Shown here: positions 15,622-21,923 of the stretch, one piece after another
Layout of the letters: each line of letters starts with the position of its first letter
How positions within the stretch are numbered: position 1 is the stretch's first letter
NCBI GenBank assembly: GCA_964556425.1
Contig: CAZKWC010000051.1
Location: 1-21,923 of the forward strand
Direction of reading: 5' to 3'
Source: JALQUL01 sp964556425
GTDB taxonomy: Bacteria; Pseudomonadota; Gammaproteobacteria; Burkholderiales; Burkholderiaceae_C
DNA length: 21,923 bases
Notes under the pieces: generated by a model
The model's database searches: none
Told to the model about the DNA's origin: nothing
The model's input: the letters and a program-made list of their open reading frames with translations, nothing else
Program-made: the position numbers and the translations under genes

Positions 15622-15915
15622 ATGACTGATCATTATGCCATTTTGGGAGTGAGTAGTGATGCCACTCTCGCAGAGGTAAAAAAAGCTTTTAGACAAAAAG
15701 CGGCGCTTTATCATCCTGATCGAAATCATCAATCGAATGCTGCCGACTTGTTTAGACAAGCTCAGCAGGCTTATGATGTTTTATCGGACGAAGAAAAGAG
15801 GCGAGTTTATGATGAAAATCGTAAGCGCAATTTATTGGACGACCCGCTATTGAATGCTCAGCAAATTTGGCAGAGTTATATGGATGAAATGATTCGAGAT
15901 TTACAGTCGAGCTAA
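15622..15915 (+). CDS. Minimal J-domain (DnaJ-like) co-chaperone, 97 aa
   Basis: I chose ATG at 15622; an upstream in-frame start at 15574 would add 16 residues unlike the family. Residues 3-66 are a complete J domain: DHYAILGVSSDATLAEVKKAFRQ, the invariant HPD loop at 31-33 (LYHPDRN), then AQQAYDVLSDEEKRRVYDE. The remaining 30 residues form a short helical tail (NAQQIWQSYMDEMIRDLQ). There is no Gly/Phe region, zinc centre or substrate-binding domain, so it is a class III J protein that stimulates DnaK ATPase for a client set by its partners. No ribosome site is evident. Three unknown genes follow on the same strand after 172 nt. Confidence 0.9.
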   Translation: MTDHYAILGVSSDATLAEVKKAFRQKAALYHPDRNHQSNAADLFRQAQQAYDVLSDEEKRRVYDENRKRNLLDDPLLNAQQIWQSYMDEMIRDLQSS

Positions 15916-16052
15916 GCAATGCGTGACTGTTCTCGCAGCCAGCAATTGATGAAGCGCTTAATTGCTGTTAAATTGATAGCTTAAAGCAGGACAATTAATT
16001 ACCCATTACAGGGCATCAAAAATCATTTAAAAATGATGTTGATGGCATTTTA

Positions 16053-16080
16053 TTGATGACACTAGTTTAATATTTATAAA
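16053..16080 (+). promoter_or_regulatory. Candidate promoter of the gene at 16088
   Basis: TTGATG (16053-16058) and TATAAA (16075-16080) are 16 nt apart. The predicted transcript start, near 16087, falls next to the ATG at 16088, so the mRNA would be leaderless or nearly so. Just upstream is an inverted repeat, ATCATTT (16022-16028) / AAATGAT (16031-16037), a possible regulator site. Confidence 0.4.
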
Positions 16081-16087
16081 GTTTCAA

Positions 16088-16657
16088 ATGGCAATATCAA
16101 GATTTTTTCGTGAATTACGTACAGGTTATCAATCAGAAATTGATGATCTTATTTCCGATTCCGAAGGTAAAAATGTTCTTAAAAAAAGGTTGGCTGAAAA
16201 ACATTCTCAATTGAAGTTTTTACTTCAAATGATAGAATTTAATCCTGAAATGGTGGCAGTCATTTTTCATCAAGGATTTATCTTTAGAGGTAAAAACACA
16301 CTTGAATATTTAGTGAGCCAAGATCCCGATGATTTACCCAGCTGGGATCAAATTTCGGAGGCAGTGGGTTTATTGCCTTGGGCCCAAAAAATTGCGGATC
16401 AAGTTTTACTAGAGCCTGAAGGCGAACGTCTTATGGTGCTAGCGGTTGGCTTGGAGTATTTGCATCAACAAGTTGATCATAGCAATCAATCTACCAGTAC
16501 AGATAAAGACGATGACGATGAGTCCGATAACGATGATCTTTACCAAGATGAAGATACGGTACTTAACTCTGATGATGCCGAAGCAATCGATCCTAAAACC
16601 AGAGAGCAACAAGGCGCTGATTGGATGGAACAGCAAGGTTTTGATCGCAAAGATTAA
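16088..16657 (+). CDS. Hypothetical protein with acidic tail, 189 aa
   Basis: I do not recognise a family. Residues 1-130 look helical and globular (SRFFRELRTGYQSEIDDLI, LKFLLQMIEFNPEMVAVIF, WDQISEAVGLLPWAQKIADQVL). Residues about 138-168 are an extremely acidic stretch (DKDDDDESDNDD and further Asp/Glu), then a mixed C-terminal helix (GADWMEQQGFDRKD). No signal peptide or membrane segment, so cytoplasmic. It is the first of three adjacent same-strand genes (gaps 51 and 44 nt) and may be transcribed from the promoter at 16053-16080. The acidic tail is shared in style with the next gene product and suggests binding to a basic partner or a solubility role (inference). Confidence 0.78.
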   Translation: MAISRFFRELRTGYQSEIDDLISDSEGKNVLKKRLAEKHSQLKFLLQMIEFNPEMVAVIFHQGFIFRGKNTLEYLVSQDPDDLPSWDQISEAVGLLPWAQKIADQVLLEPEGERLMVLAVGLEYLHQQVDHSNQSTSTDKDDDDESDNDDLYQDEDTVLNSDDAEAIDPKTREQQGADWMEQQGFDRKD

Positions 16658-16708
16658 TATCTTTCGATTGAACTAGTAGAAGACTAATAATTTTTAAATT
16701 GGAAAAAA

Positions 16709-17458
16709 ATGAATCAACTTGCACTCATCACTAAGACTCAAAGTTTAATTGCTGCAGGCGATATTGTGGGCGCTGAATTTGCCTTGGCCGAACTTGCCGA
16801 TCAAGAAGGTGATAGAGCCTTAATGGAGGTGCTTGAGCAATTGCCGGCCAAAGACGTCTTGGCAGTGATTCGAGAATATGATGATTCAAAATCATCAATT
16901 ATTAATTTGTTAGTTTCTGCTGAACAGTTTGCCAAAGCGGTAGTAATTGAAAAACAATATAAAGATTTATCACGCACGCATTTACGTGGCATGATGAACT
17001 CCATCATTTTTAGAGATGATGCCAATCCAGTGGAATTTTTAACTGCAATTGGTGATTTAGAAGGTGGTAGCGAAGCTTTGGCTGATTATTTTTCTGAAAA
17101 ATGGAGCCGAGTTGAAGCCTTTGCCAGAACAGGTCATTTTGAAACTATTGAAGAAGATGGCGCCATGCTTTCAGAGGACGAGTTGTATGGTCAATCGTAT
17201 GCGAGTCCCGTCTTAGAAGATGATGAAGTGGCTGACAAAGATTGGATGCAAATGGCCTACACCTTGCGCTACGAAATTCCAGATTTGTTTATTGAAATGT
17301 TGTTGGTACTAAGAGCTAAAGCCAGAAATCATGATTTAGGTTTAGACGATGGTGTAGATGCAGAGGAGGACAATCGTGTAGAAACCAGTGCCACTGACAG
17401 GGGTGGTGTCACTCAAGTTCAATTGGAATCTGATTCTGATGAAGAGTCGGCAATTTAA
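16709..17458 (+). CDS. Hypothetical helical-repeat-like protein, 249 aa
   Basis: No firm family. Residues 1-145 look like a run of paired helices: LIAAGDIVGAEFALAELADQ, ALMEVLEQLPAKDVLAVIRE, SSIINLLVSAEQFAKAVVIE. The pattern weakly recalls the superhelical N-domain of MgtE-type proteins, but I would not assign it. Residues about 178-213 form another helical part (DKDWMQMAYTLRYEIPDLFIEMLLVLRAKA). The tail from about 215 is acidic and low-complexity (DDGVDAEEDN, ESDSDEESAI). Cytoplasmic, no catalytic motif seen. A weak GGAA precedes the ATG. It lies between the other two unknown genes and probably shares their transcript. Confidence 0.78.
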   Translation: MNQLALITKTQSLIAAGDIVGAEFALAELADQEGDRALMEVLEQLPAKDVLAVIREYDDSKSSIINLLVSAEQFAKAVVIEKQYKDLSRTHLRGMMNSIIFRDDANPVEFLTAIGDLEGGSEALADYFSEKWSRVEAFARTGHFETIEEDGAMLSEDELYGQSYASPVLEDDEVADKDWMQMAYTLRYEIPDLFIEMLLVLRAKARNHDLGLDDGVDAEEDNRVETSATDRGGVTQVQLESDSDEESAI

Positions 17459-17502
17459 TTCATTTTTGTGCCTGTACGCGTGTCTTTATTGCGCTTAAAA
17501 AT

Positions 17503-18741
17503 ATGTCCGATCTAAAAAATAAAAACTCAGGTATAAGCCTTTTTGATGGCCGACCATTTTTTGAAAAAGCTTTGCTTTATGGTTTAAAAAATGGTCTCAT
17601 AGATGAGGTGAAGTTAGCCGCTATATTGTCAGATGCTCCCAAAGGAATTGTTCAAATTGCGCGTTATTTTGGTACCGAATATTTGCGCCCTGAATTGGAG
17701 TTAGCCAAGGTAAGAATGGTTAATTTAATCAGCTTACACTTAGAGCAAGCCTCTTATGGCGATGTCCATGCTGCCGCAGTGTTGCTTCGTGATCATTCAA
17801 TTTTGTCACGCTCTAAAGCGGGCTCGGATATGCTCAAGGCCTTAATTGTGATGCCACAGAACTCACACTTTGGCATGAACGAAACTCGGAAATTTACCGA
17901 TAAGCAAATTCCTTTGCTTAATAAGTGGAGTTTAAGGGATTTTGCAGAATATAGTGGCGAGTTAGCCAAGCGTGAAAAAGTCGCTGTGCTAATTGATGCC
18001 GCTACTTATTTGGCGCATGATTTAGGTCTTGATGCAGATGAATTGCATGACGCTGCCAAAGACTCTGAGGCGGTTATTCGAACTGCTTTGTTAGTGTATA
18101 GCATGAAGCAGCATGAGATGCCCGACTGGCCCATGTTCGAGAAACTCATTAAAGATTGGCGGCAAAAGGCCAATAAAACGTCCAAAAAATCGGTACCCGT
18201 CATTCCAATTTCTTGGCCATCTGACTTACCACCTCGGTTTTTAAAAGTTGTACAAGAACTGGCTCAGTCGATAGAGCAAGACTTGGTAAAAATACTGGAT
18301 CCCGAAGTTTCAATTCGTAAGTTGTTTGATCAGACCCCCGCCTTTATTGGTCGTTATTTTTGGCAAGAAGACTTTATTTCCGAAGTTGAAAATTTTGAAA
18401 GATCAGTTAGCAAAGAGTGGGATAAAGCCACTAAGGGACGTACCGACGACGCCTCCTTATTAACGCTTTGGATGAGTATTGCTACTGCATCGCCTTTGCG
18501 TTGTGATTTAACTGAAAAGCAGGCAAAAGCCTTGATTCGCAAAATTAAGAAAAATGGCCTCAATTCAGCTGCAGCAGTTGAATTTATTCAAAAATTTGCA
18601 CCAGCATTACATCAAGATGATTATTTAAAGGTTTGGTCAGATTTTTTACATGAAGCTGAACCTTTGCTTAAAAGTGATCAATCATTTGCTGAAAAAGATG
18701 GCTTGCAACTTTTGCGTCGAGAATGCAATGTGATTGATTAA
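17503..18741 (+). CDS. Hypothetical protein, 412 aa
   Basis: I do not recognise this protein. It appears fully soluble and mostly helical, with no signal peptide, membrane segment or nucleotide-binding motif. It opens with ISLFDGRPFFEKALLYGLKNG and a stretch of short helices through residue 200. A basic linker at about 223-232 (KANKTSKKSV) leads to a Pro-rich turn (ISWPSDLPPRF). The second half (about 245-412) is again helical, with several Trp/Phe residues (FIGRYFWQEDFISEVENFE). No ribosome site is visible before the ATG. It is the last of the three-gene set; valS follows after about 250 nt. Confidence 0.8.
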   Translation: MSDLKNKNSGISLFDGRPFFEKALLYGLKNGLIDEVKLAAILSDAPKGIVQIARYFGTEYLRPELELAKVRMVNLISLHLEQASYGDVHAAAVLLRDHSILSRSKAGSDMLKALIVMPQNSHFGMNETRKFTDKQIPLLNKWSLRDFAEYSGELAKREKVAVLIDAATYLAHDLGLDADELHDAAKDSEAVIRTALLVYSMKQHEMPDWPMFEKLIKDWRQKANKTSKKSVPVIPISWPSDLPPRFLKVVQELAQSIEQDLVKILDPEVSIRKLFDQTPAFIGRYFWQEDFISEVENFERSVSKEWDKATKGRTDDASLLTLWMSIATASPLRCDLTEKQAKALIRKIKKNGLNSAAAVEFIQKFAPALHQDDYLKVWSDFLHEAEPLLKSDQSFAEKDGLQLLRRECNVID

Positions 18742-18991
18742 ATCCCGACTCAAATCGTGGCTACAAGCATAATTTCATCTAAAAAATGACAGTTTTGTCT
18801 GTGCTAGCGATTAGAATTAGACTATACAAAAGTAGCTGTTTTTGACTCCATTTGGGCTTTTTCAACTTTTTCTAAAGTCGTGTTACGAGACCGCCCCAAA
18901 AACAGCAGATTCATTTGATCACTTGAACACCGACGTTGTGCATCTTTTTGAATCGTTACTGCCCCAATATTTTAAAATTGAAATAAATCCC

Positions 18992-21913
18992 ATGACAGAT
19001 CCAATTCAACAAAACGGCCTCAATAGCCTTACCAAATCATTTGAACCCGCCCAAATTGAAAGTACATGGGGCCCAGAGTGGGAATTGCGCCAATACGCGA
19101 AAGCGGGTTTCCAAGGAACAGGTCAGGCAAAAGCGGGTCAACCTGCCTTTGCTGTGCAATTACCGCCCCCTAACGTCACTGGCACTTTGCACATGGGCCA
19201 TGCGTTTAACCAAACCATTATGGACTCCTTAACCCGTTACCACCGTATGAAAGGTTTTAATACGGTATGGGTGCCTGGTACCGATCACGCTGGTATTGCG
19301 ACACAAATTGTCGTAGAGCGTCAATTGCAAGAACAAGGTATTTCACGTCACGATATGGGAGCAACCCCTCCAGAGGCTAGAAAAAACTTTGTTTCTAAAG
19401 TGTGGGAGTGGAAAGAAAAATCAGGCAATACCATTACTACTCAAATGCGCCGTATGGGCACCAGTGTAGATTGGGAGCGTGAATATTTCACGATGGATCC
19501 AAAACTGAGCTCGGTAGTAAGTGATACCTTTGTTAAGTTATATGAGCAAGGCTTAATTTACCGTGGCAAACGCTTGGTCAATTGGGATCCAGTGTTGCAA
19601 AGTGCAGTAAGTGACCTTGAAGTCGAAAGTGTCGAGTCCGAAGGGAAGATGCACTACATTTGTTACCCATTTGCTGACGGCCCACAACTTATTGACGGCG
19701 TGATGCAAAAAGGTATGACCATTGCCACTACCCGCCCCGAAACCATGATGGCCGATGGCGCTTTGGCAGTTCACCCTGAGGACCCAAGGTATAGTCATTT
19801 AGTCGGTAAGTTGGTTGACTTACCTTTGTGCGATAGGCAAATTCCAATCATTGCAGATGATTTTGTGGATCGTGAATTTGGTTCTGGTTGCGTGAAAATT
19901 ACTGGTGCCCACGACTTTAACGATTACGCTTGTGCCAATCGCCATGGTCTGCCTTTAATTACCATTTTTACCCTAGATGCAAAAGTCAATACCAATGGTC
20001 CAGTAGCCTACCAAGGCCTTGATCGATTTGAAGCTCGTAAAGCTTTATTAAAAGACTTAGAAGTAGATGGTTTATTGTTAGAAATTAAACCGCACAAATT
20101 AATGTTGCCTATTTGCACCCGTACCGGTCAAGTAGTTGAACCAATGCTTACTGACCAATGGTTTGTAGCCATGTCAAAGGTCAGCGAGCAAGACCCGACT
20201 GGTAAAAGTATTGCGCAAAAAGCCATTGATGTAGTGGCCAATGGTGAAGTTCAATTTGTGCCTGAAAACTGGGTTAACACCTACAACCAATGGATGAATA
20301 ATATTCAAGATTGGTGTATTAGTCGTCAATTGTGGTGGGGTCATCAAATTCCCGCTTGGTATGACGAAGAGGGTAATGTGATTGTGGCTAGATCAGAGCA
20401 AGAAGCACAGGCCAAAGCACCAGGTAAAAAACTTCGCCGTGATGAAGATGTATTAGACACTTGGTATTCATCTGCCTTAGTGCCTTTTTCAACTATGGGT
20501 TGGCCAGACAATATCCAATCTGAAAATACCACCTCTGATTACAACCTTTATTTGCCTTCTAGTGTGCTGGTAACCGGTTACGATATTATTTTCTTCTGGG
20601 TGGCCAGAATGATTATGATGACCACTCATTTTACTGGCCGAGTACCGTTTAAACATGTGTACATCCATGGTTTAGTGCGAGATGCTCAGGGCAAAAAAAT
20701 GAGCAAATCAGAGGGTAATGTTTTAGACCCAGTTGATTTAATCGATGGTATTGAACTCGAGCCATTATTAGGCAAGCGCACCACCGGTCTAAGAAAACCA
20801 GAAACTGCTCCTGCTGTTCGTAAAAATACCGAAAAAGAATTCCCACAAGGTATTCCAGCTTTTGGTGCAGATGCCCTGCGTTTTACTTTTGCTTCTTTGG
20901 CTTCCCTTGGCCGCAGCATTAACTTTGACAGCAAACGTTGTGAAGGTTATCGCAATTTCTGTAATAAATTATGGAACGCCAGCCGATTTGTTTTAATGAA
21001 TTGTGAGGGTTACGATTGTGGCTTGCAAGACCATGATGCTTCGGCTTGTGCTACTGACGGCGAGTATTTACAGTTTTCATTGGCTGACCGTTGGATCACT
21101 TCTATTTTGCAACAAGTAGAGGCCGATGTGGAAACCGCCTTCACTGATTACCGCTTAGACAATGTTGCCAATAGCATTTATCAGTTTGTCTGGGATGAAT
21201 TCTGTGACTGGTATTTAGAAATTGCCAAAGTACAAATTCAGACCGGTACAGTAGCACAACAACGTGCTACCCGCCGCACTTTAATTCGTACCCTAGAAAC
21301 TATTTTACGTTTAGCTCACCCCGTCATTCCTTTTATTACTGAAAGTTTATGGCAAGTAGTGGCGCCTGTAGCGGGCCGTGCTGGCGCTTCGGTAAGCGTT
21401 GCTGCTTACCCTGTAAGCCAGCCTAATCGTATTGATCCTGTAGCTATAGATTACATTGGTAAGCTCAAAGGCTTAATCGATACCTGTCGTACTTTGCGCA
21501 GTCAAATGAATGTGGCGCCAAGCACCAAGTTACCTATGTTGGTCTTGGGTGATGACGAGTTTATTGCTCAAGCTGCTCCAGTATTAAAAGCCCTAGCCCG
21601 CTTAAGTGAAGTCAAGCAATTTACTGATGAAGCGCAATGGCAAACTGCCTCAGGTGCTTCACCGTTTGCTGCTGTGGGTAATGCCCGTGTGAGCCTGTTT
21701 GTTGAAGTAGATTTAGCCGCTGAAAAAGCCCGTTTAAATAAAGAAGTGGCTCGCTTAGAAAACGAAATCACTAAAACACAAGCTAAATTGGCCAACGAAG
21801 CATTTGTTAAAAAAGCACCTCCTGCAGTTTTAGCTCAGGAGAACACTCGTTTAGCAGACAACACGGCGACGCTTGAAAAAATCAAAGATCAGTTGCAAAG
21901 ACTAGGTGCATAA
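18992..21913 (+). CDS. valS: Valyl-tRNA synthetase
   Basis: A 973-residue class I aminoacyl-tRNA synthetase that joins valine to tRNA-Val. I chose ATG at 18992. An in-frame TTG at 18842 would add 50 residues with no family resemblance, whereas SFEPAQIESTWGPEW just after 18992 is the normal ValRS beginning. The HIGH-type motif is HMGH at 67-70 (PPPNVTGTLHMGHAFNQ). The editing domain contains TTRPETMMADGALAVHP and GSGCVKITGAHDFND. KMSKS is at 569-573. After it comes the insert running GIELEPLLGKRTTGLRKPET to GIPAFGADALRF, which I associate with Burkholderiales. The anticodon-binding domain follows (FCNKLWNASRFV). The C-terminal coiled-coil arm, about 905-973, is intact (ARLNKEVARLENEITKTQAK). 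All expected motifs are present and length is normal. Confidence 0.98.
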   Translation: MTDPIQQNGLNSLTKSFEPAQIESTWGPEWELRQYAKAGFQGTGQAKAGQPAFAVQLPPPNVTGTLHMGHAFNQTIMDSLTRYHRMKGFNTVWVPGTDHAGIATQIVVERQLQEQGISRHDMGATPPEARKNFVSKVWEWKEKSGNTITTQMRRMGTSVDWEREYFTMDPKLSSVVSDTFVKLYEQGLIYRGKRLVNWDPVLQSAVSDLEVESVESEGKMHYICYPFADGPQLIDGVMQKGMTIATTRPETMMADGALAVHPEDPRYSHLVGKLVDLPLCDRQIPIIADDFVDREFGSGCVKITGAHDFNDYACANRHGLPLITIFTLDAKVNTNGPVAYQGLDRFEARKALLKDLEVDGLLLEIKPHKLMLPICTRTGQVVEPMLTDQWFVAMSKVSEQDPTGKSIAQKAIDVVANGEVQFVPENWVNTYNQWMNNIQDWCISRQLWWGHQIPAWYDEEGNVIVARSEQEAQAKAPGKKLRRDEDVLDTWYSSALVPFSTMGWPDNIQSENTTSDYNLYLPSSVLVTGYDIIFFWVARMIMMTTHFTGRVPFKHVYIHGLVRDAQGKKMSKSEGNVLDPVDLIDGIELEPLLGKRTTGLRKPETAPAVRKNTEKEFPQGIPAFGADALRFTFASLASLGRSINFDSKRCEGYRNFCNKLWNASRFVLMNCEGYDCGLQDHDASACATDGEYLQFSLADRWITSILQQVEADVETAFTDYRLDNVANSIYQFVWDEFCDWYLEIAKVQIQTGTVAQQRATRRTLIRTLETILRLAHPVIPFITESLWQVVAPVAGRAGASVSVAAYPVSQPNRIDPVAIDYIGKLKGLIDTCRTLRSQMNVAPSTKLPMLVLGDDEFIAQAAPVLKALARLSEVKQFTDEAQWQTASGASPFAAVGNARVSLFVEVDLAAEKARLNKEVARLENEITKTQAKLANEAFVKKAPPAVLAQENTRLADNTATLEKIKDQLQRLGA

Positions 21914-21923
21914 GCAATCAACA

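Noticed and set aside
16446..16676. Alternative frame over the acidic tail of the 16088 gene
   Set aside because: Arises from the biased codons of the acidic stretch; the main frame has the ordered N-terminal domain.
18842..18991. Upstream in-frame TTG start for valS
   Set aside because: The 50 extra residues do not resemble ValRS N-termini; the ATG at 18992 precedes the normal family beginning.

Overview
The window is AT-rich chromosomal DNA, most likely from a low-GC betaproteobacterium of the order Burkholderiales. The best evidence is the valyl-tRNA synthetase at the right end. After its KMSKS loop it carries the long insertion (GIELEPL.. through GIPAFGADALRFTFASLA) that I associate with Burkholderiales ValRS. 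Other genes also fit that group: a DUF898 (YjgN-like) membrane protein paired with an M48 peptidase, and a TonB receptor / YfiR / hybrid-kinase operon. No rRNA, tRNA, CRISPR array, transposase or integrase is visible.

Left part (1-4150), accessory in character. A gene running off the left edge encodes a lysozyme-like protein without a signal peptide. Divergent from it is a two-gene unit: a NERD nuclease fused to an SF1 helicase, then a WYL-domain regulator. The 130-bp divergent spacer holds a perfect 10+10 bp palindrome that overlaps a plausible -35 box. A small unrecognised protein follows.

Middle (4213-9316). A lipoprotein and a DUF4336 (metallo-beta-lactamase-like) gene lie on the minus strand. 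Next comes a second, broken copy of the DUF4336 gene with its upstream DNA, the remains of a tandem duplication. It has two stops, one frameshift and a deleted 5' part, and its divergence from the intact copy is uneven, which suggests gene conversion. On the plus strand follow the DUF898 membrane protein and a membrane-anchored M48 zinc peptidase.

Signalling operon (9659-14995, minus strand). A TonB-dependent receptor, a periplasmic YfiR/DUF4154 protein and a CHASE8-HAMP hybrid histidine kinase with a degenerate first receiver and an intact second one. Tight spacing (about 10 nt, then a 4-nt overlap) indicates one transcript. The layout resembles the YfiR-YfiN signalling pair, with a kinase where YfiN would have its GGDEF output.

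Right part (15622-21913, plus strand). A minimal J-domain protein, three unrecognised helical proteins (two with very acidic tails), and full-length valS. The three unknown genes are adjacent and co-oriented; with the J protein they are the best candidate here for an undescribed functional unit, though that link rests on position alone. Few genes have a clear Shine-Dalgarno sequence, and several have -10-like boxes very close to the start codon.
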